Assembly: GCA_964461835.1 (NCBI GenBank) | Contig: CAYWVO010000011.1 | Location: forward strand, 11,039 to 75,038 | Source of the DNA: CAYWVO01 sp964461835 | GTDB taxonomy: Bacteria > Zixibacteria > MSB-5A5 > WJJR01 > JAJRUJ01 | DNA: 64,000 nucleotides | Direction of reading: 5' to 3' | Shown here: piece by piece, positions 50,441-59,589 of the stretch | Position numbering within the stretch: the stretch's first letter is position 1 | Layout of the letters: every line of letters begins with the position of its first letter | Notes under the pieces: model-generated | Database searches by the model: none | What the model was told of the DNA's origin: nothing | The model's input: the letters and a program-made list of their open reading frames with translations, nothing else | Position numbers and translations under genes: made by a program

Positions 50441-51239
50441 GCTGACTGATGTTTTCGCCGCCGAGTGGCTCAAAGCGCGTCGCCGGAAGATGACTTTTGT
50501 GCTGCCGGTGTTGTGTGTTGTCCTGTCGGTGATGATCTTTTTTGGCCTCGATCTCGCTGCTCGCCGTCAATGGGTCGGGGTGCCGACCGGCTTTTTCATC
50601 GCCTCTTCGACAATATCCTGGATGATTAACGTGCTTGCCCTGCTGACGGTGATCCTGACCAGTTTTCACATTTCGCAGGAGTTCGCCCTGGGGACAATCA
50701 AACAGACCTGGGTGCGACCGGTGCCACGCGGCACGTGGTTCCGCGCCAAAATTATCACCGCCGCCGGCGGGATTGCGGTATTATTCGGGCTGGTTGTCGG
50801 CACAGCGGTTATTCTCTCAGCGGTGGGATTGGGTTTTGCCGATTTAATGGAAAAAGATTACCTGGTGCACACCGCCGGTGCTTTGGGCGGTCGATTCGTG
50901 CTGAGTTGCTTGCTGACGTTGTGGTCGTTGCTGACAGTGACTGTGGTCATTGCGGTGCTCGGGTCGTTTTTCAATCATCCGGGCGGGACCATTGCCGTGG
51001 GGCTTGGGGTCAGTCTGGTAATGACTGGGTTGGCGATATTTCCAGCGCTGCAACCATTGCTGTTAAGTACCTATCTTTCGCTGCCCGCGGAATACATGGT
51101 GGGGATGTCGAAGGGGTTGCCGTTGCGACAGTCTTGGGGTGAAGTGACCCGACTTACGTTAATCGGCGGGGGCATTTGGATGATCGTGAGCCTGGCGATT
51201 GGCCACTGGTGGATTCAGAAAAAAGAAATCAGGTTCTAA
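50430..51239 (+). CDS. ABC-2 type transporter permease
   Basis: 269 residues from ATG 50430, preceded by GAAGGAG and overlapping the ATPase gene by 11 bases. Six hydrophobic segments. The N-terminal amphipathic FAAEWLKARRRKM and the FHISQEFALGTIKQTWVRPV block between helices two and three are typical of ABC-2 permeases. It pairs with the ATPase just upstream. Confidence 0.9.
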   Translation: MAGKLTDVFAAEWLKARRRKMTFVLPVLCVVLSVMIFFGLDLAARRQWVGVPTGFFIASSTISWMINVLALLTVILTSFHISQEFALGTIKQTWVRPVPRGTWFRAKIITAAGGIAVLFGLVVGTAVILSAVGLGFADLMEKDYLVHTAGALGGRFVLSCLLTLWSLLTVTVVIAVLGSFFNHPGGTIAVGLGVSLVMTGLAIFPALQPLLLSTYLSLPAEYMVGMSKGLPLRQSWGEVTRLTLIGGGIWMIVSLAIGHWWIQKKEIRF

Positions 51240-51271
51240 GATCCAATGCTGGTCAAAAGGAGTACCGTTAA

Positions 51272-52810
51272 ATGATGCGACAACGAACAGTTTTGGTCAT
51301 CGGATTATTTGCCATTCTCGTGTCGAGTCTGGCCGCAACTGCCACGGGAGATGATGATCCACGCTTCTCCGTCTCGACTTTGAGTGTGGCGGATGAACTT
51401 CTGGATATTGTGTACGAGGATTTAAACACAGACGGACGCAAAGATATTTTCATCGTTCATCGTAAAGGACTACATCCGGAACAAACGCGGTGGGTATCGG
51501 TGTTTTGGCAGAGCAGGGAGGGTTCCTTTGCCACCGGGGCCGATCAATCCTGGGAAATCGATACCGCCGCGACCATTCTGGATATCGGCGATGTCACCGG
51601 CGATGACCGTAAGGAAATCTGTTACTTAACCGCCGACGAAGTCCGGTATTATCCGCTGACTTCACAGGAGTACGTGCCTGAATCGGTCTCGCTGTTCCCG
51701 GCGCAACCGTTGACGGTCTATCCGGCACGCAATACGATTCCGTTGATCAACTTTGTACGCGACTGGAATGACGATGGCCGAGATGAAATTGGAATTTTTC
51801 AGTTTTCCGGGTTGGCGATTCACACGCCGGACAGTGCCGGGCACTTCTCCGCCGAGGACAAGATTTTGGTAGAACTAAAGACCGGGATGGATCGCGTAGG
51901 CAACGAAGAGAGCGAGGATGGTCTCTATACCGCCGGACTCTCCGCCCGGTTTACGTTCCCGAACATTCAACTGGTCGACTATGATAATGACGGTTTGAAA
52001 GACCTAATTGCAGTAACGGATGAGCGGGTGGCGGTCTATCGACAGAGTGTAGACGGACGCTTTGTCGGCCAGCCGAACGCGGATAACCTTTTCGATGTAC
52101 TCACGCAGCACGAAAAAGTGGAACGTCTCGCGGAAGTGAATACGGTAGTTCACGATCTTAATGCGGACGGTTTCGCCGACGCGATTGTCACCAAGCAGAC
52201 CTCCAAAGGGCTTTCCAACTTCCGCGGGGTGATCAATGTATTCTGGGGGACCGACAGTGGGTACGCCACGGTACCGGACCAGGCGATTATCTCTGAGGGG
52301 ACTGCGTCCTCCAGTGTTTTTATCCGCGATGTCAACGGAGATGATCGTCGTGATTTGATTCTCCCTTCGGTGAAAATCAGTATTACCTCGATAATTCGCT
52401 GGTTACTCACCCGGAATATTCCGGTGAACTTCAATATCTTCCTGTTGCGGGACGACAGCCGCTTTTCGGACCGGCCGGATTTCACCAAAGAGGTGAAATT
52501 CAAAATCGACTGGTCGGGGGAACAGGACACGCAGGCGATGGATCTCGCTGGCGATTACAACGGCGACAAGCGCAAAGACTTCGTTTTCGCCACTGATGAG
52601 GATAAACTATCGGTGTATTTAGGAATCGAAGATGACGACCGGTTGTTCTCCAAAAGGCCCATCACCAAAGTTGAAGCAAATGCCTTTGGTGAGCTTTCCA
52701 GTCCGGACCTAAACGGGGACGGTTTCGCGGACATGATCATCTACTATCCGCAGAGCAAGGAACGCAAAGGGATGGTGCAGGTGCTGATGAATTTGGGGAA
52801 TTGGGAGTAG
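51272..52810 (+). CDS. secreted FG-GAP/VCBS repeat protein, paralogue of the 40633 gene
   Basis: 512 residues; AAGGAG site before the ATG and signal peptide (TVLVIGLFAILVSSLAATAT). FG-GAP loops: YEDLNTDGRKDIFIV, IGDVTGDDRKEICYL, VRDWNDDGRDEIGIF, VDYDNDGLKDLIAV, VHDLNADGFADAIVT, IRDVNGDDRRDLILP, AGDYNGDKRKDFVFA and SPDLNGDGFADMIIY. It matches the protein at 40633-42156 along its whole length, so the two arose by duplication. It lies 32 bases after the ABC permease and could share its transcript. Confidence 0.85.
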   Translation: MMRQRTVLVIGLFAILVSSLAATATGDDDPRFSVSTLSVADELLDIVYEDLNTDGRKDIFIVHRKGLHPEQTRWVSVFWQSREGSFATGADQSWEIDTAATILDIGDVTGDDRKEICYLTADEVRYYPLTSQEYVPESVSLFPAQPLTVYPARNTIPLINFVRDWNDDGRDEIGIFQFSGLAIHTPDSAGHFSAEDKILVELKTGMDRVGNEESEDGLYTAGLSARFTFPNIQLVDYDNDGLKDLIAVTDERVAVYRQSVDGRFVGQPNADNLFDVLTQHEKVERLAEVNTVVHDLNADGFADAIVTKQTSKGLSNFRGVINVFWGTDSGYATVPDQAIISEGTASSSVFIRDVNGDDRRDLILPSVKISITSIIRWLLTRNIPVNFNIFLLRDDSRFSDRPDFTKEVKFKIDWSGEQDTQAMDLAGDYNGDKRKDFVFATDEDKLSVYLGIEDDDRLFSKRPITKVEANAFGELSSPDLNGDGFADMIIYYPQSKERKGMVQVLMNLGNWE

Positions 52811-53099
52811 GTTCTCCAAAGCGTGGGCGGCAGGCGTCCCGACACGTGTAACTCATTGCCAGCATGTCGGGTTTCTTGCCCCGCAAAACGGGGCGGCGGA
52901 ACCCGACCTACATCGCAAGTGACTTGTGGGACAGCCTCTCCCCGCCTGTCCCTGCGATCCGAATGACTGGAATCTATCCGACATGCCACACTCGCGATGG
53001 TAGCGGGTCAGTAGGGGAAAGGGTGCGGCAAGTCCCCTGGTCGGGGCAGACCGGGAGATCTACCGCCCACAATACAAGAGGTCTGCCATGCACAATCCC
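52811..53099. repeat. intergenic region with repeat modules
   Basis: 289 bases. It starts with GTGGGCGGCAGGCG (about 52824) and ends with GGGCAGACCGGGAGATCTACCGCCCAC (about 53044-53070), diverged copies of the 'GTGCGCGGCAGAC...CTGCCC' module in opposite orientation. An inverted pair of 'CGACATGC/GCATGTCGG' lies between. No gene is seen. Confidence 0.6.
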
Positions 53100-53990
53100 T
53101 TACATCAGCTTCCAGGTGAGGTTGAACCCCAGGGTTTCTTTGAAGCGGCCGCCCTTGGCGATCTCTTTGTCGTAAAGCCATTGCACGTACAGCGACACCG
53201 CCAGATATTTGGCGACCTGGGCGGAAAACGTGTTCTCCCAGTTGACATCCACCGCCTTCCAGTAGTCTTCCTTCTCAGTCCCCTCCAAATCATCGGACTC
53301 ACTGTTAAAGAATGCCTTAAACGTGGTGAGCTTGGTCACCCAGTTAATCTGCGTCTGCGGAATAGCATAGGAACCGTCCATCACGAATTCAACGCCGCCC
53401 TCATTACTGGACTCCGAAATCGTCTCAGTGAACGTCTCATTGGGCATCCGCATGACCCGCTGTTTCAAGGCAAACCCCAGCCGCCCGATAAATTCGTCAT
53501 CGTCTTTATTATAGAAGGTCTTGGCCGCTCCGGCGGATTCAGTCAAATCAATCGGGTTGAAGTGGAGGGTATAGTTTTCGATGGAGGCGTCTTCAAACTG
53601 CGAGATCAAGCGGAGGGCGACGTACGGTTCAATTGCCTGCAGCCAAGCCGTGTTGCGGAGCAAACTTTCGACATCAATTAAGTCAGTCGACTTAAACGGC
53701 CGTTTCCACTTTCGCGAGTCGGTGTCCTGGTTGTGGGTCTGGCCATAGGAGAGCTTGGCGATGTTACGCCAGTTCCAGCCATTGGCGAAGATTTTCTTCA
53801 GCGAAAGATTGGCGGTCCCCACCCAGGTGGCGCTGCCAACATCGCCGCCCTCCCAGTTGTCGGAATACGCGTTCTGGGTCAGGGTGAGCATGAAGTCGAC
53901 CGACGGTTTCCAGGCGAGCGAATCTTCCGCGGCCAGAGCTATCGGAGAGACCGCCAAAACAAGACAAATCGTGAACACTGCCGTGCGCAT
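53100..53990 (-). CDS. DUF3078-like outer-membrane beta-barrel protein
   Basis: 296 residues from the ATG at 53990, behind GGGAGG. Signal peptide MRTAVFTICLVLAVSPIALA. The mature part alternates aromatic and polar strands (WKPSVDFMLTLTQNAYSDNW, WNWRNIAKLSYGQTHNQDTD, SLYVQWLYDKEIAKGGRFKE) and resembles the DUF3078 barrels of Bacteroidetes relatives, including the NWEGG turn near the start. The last residues LGFNLTWKLM could be the closing strand. Function unknown. Confidence 0.8.
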   Translation of the reverse strand: MRTAVFTICLVLAVSPIALAAEDSLAWKPSVDFMLTLTQNAYSDNWEGGDVGSATWVGTANLSLKKIFANGWNWRNIAKLSYGQTHNQDTDSRKWKRPFKSTDLIDVESLLRNTAWLQAIEPYVALRLISQFEDASIENYTLHFNPIDLTESAGAAKTFYNKDDDEFIGRLGFALKQRVMRMPNETFTETISESSNEGGVEFVMDGSYAIPQTQINWVTKLTTFKAFFNSESDDLEGTEKEDYWKAVDVNWENTFSAQVAKYLAVSLYVQWLYDKEIAKGGRFKETLGFNLTWKLM

Positions 53991-54041
53991 ACAACTTCCT
54001 CCCTTGCTGTGCCGTAGCCATTTATCCTTCCAGCTAATATG

Positions 54042-54079
54042 CACAGCGCTCCTCCGGGACGCAACGGAGGAGCGGTGTG
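54042..54079. terminator. strong hairpin between mscS and the outer-membrane protein gene
   Basis: CACAGCGCTCCTCCG (54042-54056) pairs with CGGAGGAGCGGTGTG (54065-54079) with a single mismatch and an eight-base loop. It lies downstream of the minus-strand mscS stop. T-runs are poor on both sides, so it may be a terminator or a transcript-end stabiliser. Confidence 0.5.
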
Positions 54080-54105
54080 GTGTTTATCTACCGCTCTGGT
54101 CCGCA

Positions 54106-54930
54106 TTAATTCTCTGAATTCTGATACAGGTGTACATCCCGCTGCGGGAACGGAATCGAGACACCTTCCTGACCGAACGTGAGTTTGACTTTTTCCGTGA
54201 TATCGAAATACGCACCCCAGTAATCACTGGTTTTCACCCAGGGGCGGCAAACAAAATTGACCGATGAATCCGCCAACTCGGACACCGCGACGGTCGGCGC
54301 CGGATCCTTCAGGACGCGTGAATCTTCGTTTAAGATGCGCACCAGAATATCTTTGGCTTTCTTGATATCGTCATCGTAACCGATGCCGAAGACCAGATCG
54401 AGACGACGGTTCTCGTGGGCGGAATAGTTGGTGATCGGTCCCGACGTGATTTGCCCGTTCGGGACGACAACTTTTTTGTTATCCGGTGTTTTAAACTCGG
54501 TATGGAAAATTGAAATTGATTGAACTGACCCGGCGATCCCTCCGGCTTCCACGTAGTCGCCCGCCCGGAAGGGACGAAACGAAATCAACATCACGCCGGC
54601 GGCAAAATTGGCCAGCGAGCCTTGCAGCGCAAAACCGATAGCCAGACCGGCGGCGCCCAAAACGGCGATGAACGATGCGGTCTGGATACCCAGTGCGCCC
54701 AGAATAACCAGGATCAGAAAGGTCATCAATCCGATCTTGGTTAAACTGACGGTGAATTTAGTAAGTGTGTCATCAACCTCGGCACGGGTCAACAGCCTCC
54801 GGACGACGCCGACCAACACCCCGACAATGATGCGACCGATAATCAGGATGACTATCGCCGCCACCACTTTCATGCCATACAGCGCCAGCCATTCCTGGAG
54901 CTTCGGCACCAGTTGTTCGAAATTCATCAT
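54106..54930 (-). CDS. mscS: small-conductance mechanosensitive channel, MscS family
   Basis: 274 residues, the size of the simple three-helix MscS. Two membrane segments, then the pore helix SFIAVLGAAGLAIGFALQGS with the Gly/Ala packing pattern and LANFAAGVMLI. The beta domain follows (FRPFRAGDYVEAGGIAGSVQ, VVVPNGQITSGPITNYS) and a C-terminal domain ending in VSIPFPQRDVHLYQ. Opens on membrane tension to relieve hypo-osmotic shock. Confidence 0.95.
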   Translation of the reverse strand: MMNFEQLVPKLQEWLALYGMKVVAAIVILIIGRIIVGVLVGVVRRLLTRAEVDDTLTKFTVSLTKIGLMTFLILVILGALGIQTASFIAVLGAAGLAIGFALQGSLANFAAGVMLISFRPFRAGDYVEAGGIAGSVQSISIFHTEFKTPDNKKVVVPNGQITSGPITNYSAHENRRLDLVFGIGYDDDIKKAKDILVRILNEDSRVLKDPAPTVAVSELADSSVNFVCRPWVKTSDYWGAYFDITEKVKLTFGQEGVSIPFPQRDVHLYQNSEN

Positions 54931-55204
54931 TCCTCCCTGCCAGTTTGCGTACTGAAAACCGACGTGTGATTATGTTTTAATGTTCCGTTGCCATTCCCGC
55001 GCGACCGCCAAACTTCTGCACGCTGCCATGACTTCCGGGTAGTAGGGTAAAGATTCGTAAAAAGTCAGCAAAAAGCTACTCCCAACATCTCCCATGTTGT
55101 CAGGGTGACAAAATTGACCGGGCTGTCTTGCTCAACTGCCTCATTTTCAATACCTTGCCGAGACGCGGAGGCGAAGGAAAGCACCTTGATGCTATGGGGG
55201 AACC

Positions 55205-58200
55205 ATGAGCCATTACCGATTTACCAATGCACTGGCAATTGTGCTGGTCCTGTTTCTGGCGGTCGCCGCTACCGCCGAAGATCGACTCTTTCGATTTCCG
55301 GATATTCACGAAGATATCATCGTCTTTTCGCACGGAGGCGATCTCTGGACGGTTCCGGCCACCGGAGGTCTGGCCCGCCGGATCACCAGTCACAAGGGAC
55401 TCGAACTATTCGGACGGTTTTCTCCCGACGGGGAACAGATTGCGTTCTCCGGCGAGTATGACGGTGATTTGAATGTCTATGTCATGCCGACCGCCGGCGG
55501 GGCACCGACACGTCTCTCGTATCATCCCGGCTATCAGCGTGGTGCCGAGCGGATGGGCCCGGAAAATCAGGTGCTCGGCTGGACCCGTGACGAATCTCAG
55601 GTGTTGTTCCGCTCGCGGCGCGAATCCCATGAAGTGTTCGTAGGTCATCTCTACCTCGTTAGTCCGGATGGGGGCTATCCCATAAAACTACCGGTGCCGG
55701 AAGCAAGTTTTACCAAGTTCTCACCGGACGGACAGAAAATTGTCTACACGCCGATTGGCCGTGATTTCCGGCAGTGGAAACGCTACAAAGGGGGCATGGC
55801 CCAGGATGTCTGGACCTTTGATTTAAACACCTATGAGTCGGAGAAACTGACTGACTGGGTGGGATCCGATAATGTCCCGCTCTGGATTGGTGATAAGATA
55901 TACTACAACAGCGATCGCACCGGCACACTGAATATCTACGAATACGATCCGGCCACGAAAGAGCACCGGCAGATCACCACGTACACCGAGTACGATGTTC
56001 GCTGGCCGGAGTCCGGGCCAGGGGGAGAAATCATCTACGAAAACGGCGGCTATCTCTACGTCCTGAATGTTAACTCAGGAGATACCCGCAAAGTGGAAAT
56101 CAGCCTGGGTGATGACCGGCCGTGGATGCGTCCCGATTACGTCACGGTCAATGACATGGTTCGTGATTATGGAATCTCTCCGGACGGCAAGCGGGCGGTA
56201 TTTTGCGCCCGCGGTGAAGTGTTCACGGTGCCCGCCGAACACGGCAACACGCGTAACCTGACCAATTCCACCGATGCGCATGATAAATACGCCACGTGGT
56301 CGCCAGACGGAAAATGGATTGCGTTTGTTTCTGATCAATCCGGCGAAGACGAAATCTACCTGGTGGCGCCGGGCGGCAAAGCCGAGCCGACCCACCTCAC
56401 CACCGATGGCGACTGTTACAAGTATGCTGTGCGCTGGTCACCGGACAGCAAGAAGATCGCCTGGTCCGATAAGAACACCCGCTTGTACTATATCGATATC
56501 GAGTCCAAGGACATCGTGCAGGTGGATGACGATTCGTACGGCGAAATCCGCGATTTTGCCTGGTCGCCCGACTCGCGGTGGTTAGCGTATTCCAAGGAAG
56601 ATAAAAACGATTTCGACTGGGTGTATGTCTATAACCTGGGGAATAAAACAAGTCGAACGATTTCCACTGGCGCCACTGATGACTGGAATCCGGTATTCGA
56701 CCCGTATGGGAAGTATATCTATTTCCTTTCCCGCCGTCACTACAATGCCCTGTTGGGCTGGGAGGATTTCTCGTTCGTCAATCGTCACACCATCGAGATT
56801 GTGGCGGTGCCCCTGCAGGAGGATACCGAGTCACCGTTTGCGCCACGCAGCGATGAAGTCGAAATCAAAGGTGAGGACGACGAGGACAGGGAGGATGAAA
56901 ACGGAGACAAAGACGGCGACAATGGCACGACGGATATTGAAATCGATTTCGCCGGCATTACCGACCGTCAGGTATCGTTCCCGATCGATCCCGGCAGCTA
57001 TGGTGGGTTGGCTGCGGCGAAAGGGAAGTTGTTTTATATCTCCGGTGGATTACGCGGCATGTCGGGCAGGATGAGCTCCGATAAGACCGACCTGCATGTG
57101 TTCGATCTCGAGAAGCGGGAAGACAATGTGTTCCTGGAGAATATTCGCGGCTACGACCTCTCGCCGAACGGCAAGAAAATGCTCTATCGTCAAGGCAGTA
57201 ATTACGGGATTATCGATGCCTCCGGGAAATCAGGGTCAACCTCCGAGGGTCGGTTAGATCTCAGTAAGATGGAGATGTATCTCGACCGCACCGCGGAATA
57301 CCACCAGATGTTCCGGGAAGCCTGGCGGCTGCAACGGGATTACTTCTACGATACCAATTTCCACGGGGTCGACTGGCCGGCGATGTACGAGCGCTATGCG
57401 CCGTTAGTTGATCACTGCACGCATCGCTTTGACCTCACCTATGTGATCGCGGAGATGATCGCCGAGCTGGCCTGCTCCCATACCTATACCGGTGGCGGCG
57501 ACCGCGCGGATCCGGGTCGCTCACAGATTGCCTTGCTGGCGTGCGACTTCTCACTCGACACCGCCAGTAACCGGTACCAGATTTCCAATATTCTGGCCGG
57601 GCAAAACTGGGTGAAGAACCGTCGCTCACCGCTCACCGAGCCAGGGATCGAAGTTTCCGAGGGTGATTATGTTCTGCAAATTGACGGGGTCGACTTGGAC
57701 GGGACCGATAATCCGTACGGTCTGCTGGAAAACAAAGCCGATAAGCTGGTCACCCTGACGGTGAATAACACACCCTCCGTGGATGGCGCGCGGGAAGTAG
57801 TAGTCGACCCAATCGGTTCGGAAGTGCAAATTCGCTATTTCGATTGGGTAGAACATAATCGGCAATACGTGGACAGTCTCAGCGACGGCCGCATTGGCTA
57901 CATTCATATTCCCGATATGGGATCATCCGGCTTGAATGAATTTGTCCGTACGTTCTATCCGCAACTGGACAAGGAAGCGCTGATTGTCGACGAGCGCGGC
58001 AACGGCGGCGGGTTTGTCTCCCAGCTCATTCTGGAGCGGTTGCGGCGGGAGCTGGTCGGGATGCGCGCGCCGCGGAACTGGGAAGTCGGTACGGTGCCGT
58101 CCCGGGTGTTTGTCGGTCCGATGGTGTGCCTGGCCAACCAGTATTCGGCCTCCGACGGTGACAATTTCCCTTACTATTTCAAGAAATACAACCTGGGTCC

Positions 58201-58489
58201 GGTGATCGGCAAGCGCACCTGGGGTGGCGTAGTCGGAATTCGCGGACATCGCCCGCTGACCGACGGTGGGTATGTCACCACACCAGAATTCTCGACGTAT
58301 AATCTCGAACGCGAGTGGGTAATGGAAAATCATGGCGTGGAGCCGGATATCGAGGTCGATAACCTGCCGCACCGGGTAATTGCCGGGCATGACGATCAGT
58401 TGCTCAAGGCAATTGAGGTCCTTGAGGAAAAACTGGCCGAGCACAATCCGGAAATTCCGCCACGCCCTGAGCCGCCGGAAGAGCGGTAG
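55205..58489 (+). CDS. tricorn-type protease, secreted
   Basis: 1094 residues, with GGGGG before the ATG and a signal peptide (ALAIVLVLFLAVAATA). A six- then seven-bladed propeller region (about 25-610) has repeated 'SPDG..I.F' and 'WSPDSK' motifs. A low-complexity Asp/Glu linker lies near 555-580. After it come a helical C1 domain, a PDZ-like domain (VLQIDGVDLDGTDNPYGLLE) and the S41 catalytic domain. By comparison with tricorn, His759 (CSHTY), Ser983 and Asp984 (YSASDGD) are the catalytic and oxyanion residues. Degrades peptides; here probably in the periplasm. Confidence 0.93.
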   Translation: MSHYRFTNALAIVLVLFLAVAATAEDRLFRFPDIHEDIIVFSHGGDLWTVPATGGLARRITSHKGLELFGRFSPDGEQIAFSGEYDGDLNVYVMPTAGGAPTRLSYHPGYQRGAERMGPENQVLGWTRDESQVLFRSRRESHEVFVGHLYLVSPDGGYPIKLPVPEASFTKFSPDGQKIVYTPIGRDFRQWKRYKGGMAQDVWTFDLNTYESEKLTDWVGSDNVPLWIGDKIYYNSDRTGTLNIYEYDPATKEHRQITTYTEYDVRWPESGPGGEIIYENGGYLYVLNVNSGDTRKVEISLGDDRPWMRPDYVTVNDMVRDYGISPDGKRAVFCARGEVFTVPAEHGNTRNLTNSTDAHDKYATWSPDGKWIAFVSDQSGEDEIYLVAPGGKAEPTHLTTDGDCYKYAVRWSPDSKKIAWSDKNTRLYYIDIESKDIVQVDDDSYGEIRDFAWSPDSRWLAYSKEDKNDFDWVYVYNLGNKTSRTISTGATDDWNPVFDPYGKYIYFLSRRHYNALLGWEDFSFVNRHTIEIVAVPLQEDTESPFAPRSDEVEIKGEDDEDREDENGDKDGDNGTTDIEIDFAGITDRQVSFPIDPGSYGGLAAAKGKLFYISGGLRGMSGRMSSDKTDLHVFDLEKREDNVFLENIRGYDLSPNGKKMLYRQGSNYGIIDASGKSGSTSEGRLDLSKMEMYLDRTAEYHQMFREAWRLQRDYFYDTNFHGVDWPAMYERYAPLVDHCTHRFDLTYVIAEMIAELACSHTYTGGGDRADPGRSQIALLACDFSLDTASNRYQISNILAGQNWVKNRRSPLTEPGIEVSEGDYVLQIDGVDLDGTDNPYGLLENKADKLVTLTVNNTPSVDGAREVVVDPIGSEVQIRYFDWVEHNRQYVDSLSDGRIGYIHIPDMGSSGLNEFVRTFYPQLDKEALIVDERGNGGGFVSQLILERLRRELVGMRAPRNWEVGTVPSRVFVGPMVCLANQYSASDGDNFPYYFKKYNLGPVIGKRTWGGVVGIRGHRPLTDGGYVTTPEFSTYNLEREWVMENHGVEPDIEVDNLPHRVIAGHDDQLLKAIEVLEEKLAEHNPEIPPRPEPPEER

Positions 58490-58611
58490 GGGTATTGCTG
58501 TTGTCACCCCGGCGCAGGCCGGGGTTTATGGTGGGTGCAAAGCACCCACCCTGGCTGGCTGAACACAATCCGGAAATTCCGCCACGGCCGACCCCACCGG
58601 AAGAGCGGTAG
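58433..58611 (+). repeat. duplicated gene tail flanking an inserted repeat
   Basis: The last 57 bases of the tricorn gene (58433-58489, LAEHNPEIPPRPEPPEER plus stop) are repeated at 58555-58611, encoding LAEHNPEIPPRPTPPEER plus stop. Between them sit a dispersed palindrome, GTCACCCCGGCGCAGGCCGGGG (58503-58524), and a GGTGGGTGC-aaa-GCACCCACC hairpin (58531-58551). The two tails differ mostly at synonymous positions. Confidence 0.88.
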
Positions 58612-59121
58612 ATGATACTCATGATGTTGATTTTCGAATGTGTCTTGACAATTCCAAACTAATTTAAATCGACGGATATCCCTATATATATTAATAGGTT
58701 ACGGGGTTTGATTTGGTTCTTATAAAATAGATTATCATAGATGTATGCCAAAAAGGGACCATTCGGAAAATTGGTCATAAGAGTATTATTATCAATGAGT
58801 TACGCCAATGAGACGCTATATTGATCATTTTTATCACCGCTTTTGTAACTTTCTAATTGACATACACATATAACAAGTACGATTTTACAATCGTATTTGA
58901 AGTGTGCGGGGCAAAGTGGTTTTGGGGTTTCCAACAATTGCAACTTGGTTTTAGTTTCGGTAGTACGGGTTTATTAGAGGCGTGAGTTCCGGATTTGATG
59001 GCCATTACCGTGGGTAAATCTGAATAACGGAGCTTAGCAAATCGCACGGGGCAAGTTTACCACACTGTAATGCCGATGAAATATAAAAACGATCGCGGAC
59101 ACTGTTCGGAAGGGGTTAAGT
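58612..59121. other. AT-rich left boundary of a probable imported island
   Basis: 510 bases without a gene, strikingly richer in A and T than the tricorn gene before it. A weak dyad CCTAT...ATAGG (58681-58698) is present. A TATAAA stands shortly upstream of the first operon gene, with GGAAGGGG as its ribosome-binding site. No integrase, tRNA or attachment site seen. Confidence 0.55.
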
Positions 59122-59586
59122 ATGAGCTTCGATCTTCTAAGTGGTGAGCCATCAGAAATTTCTATGTCAATTCTCGACGAGGATTTATCTTTTTTGGCGA
59201 TACAGGCAGCATTAGAATTGGATATGTTGATAGCTGGAAAGGAAACTGGTGGTAGTAATGCCATAAAGAAATTATCAGAAGTGATGAGCGGCAGATTTAA
59301 GCCCCTGATTTCAAGTGAAAAGACAGTGTATTTAGATCCTGCCACTACAACAATCATGAACAGAGCATTCATTGCCTCTGAGAATACGGTGACTACCGTT
59401 GAAGAGCTCATTGAAAAAGCAATCAAACTTGCCGATGAATTGGCTACTCAGTCGCAACAAGTACAGGCACAAAGAAATGGTGAATTAGAAAAAATTAAGA
59501 AATTTTGTATTGCTCTCGCAAGATGCTCCGCTGCGTATAGAGAAACAATTATAGGCCCGAGAACTAAACACCCTTATCGGAAATGA
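59122..59586 (+). CDS. hypothetical helical protein, first gene of an AT-rich three-gene operon
   Basis: 154 residues preceded by GGAAGGGG. Mostly predicted helix (LAIQAALELDMLIAGKETGG, then TTVEELIEKAIKLADELATQ followed by SQQVQAQRNGELEKIKKFCI). No signal peptide or membrane segment, and no motif I recognise. Base composition and codon use are AT-rich like the two genes after it, unlike the surrounding genome. The next gene begins three bases after its stop, so the two are probably translated together and may form a complex. Confidence 0.8.
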   Translation: MSFDLLSGEPSEISMSILDEDLSFLAIQAALELDMLIAGKETGGSNAIKKLSEVMSGRFKPLISSEKTVYLDPATTTIMNRAFIASENTVTTVEELIEKAIKLADELATQSQQVQAQRNGELEKIKKFCIALARCSAAYRETIIGPRTKHPYRK

Positions 59587-59589
59587 GCA

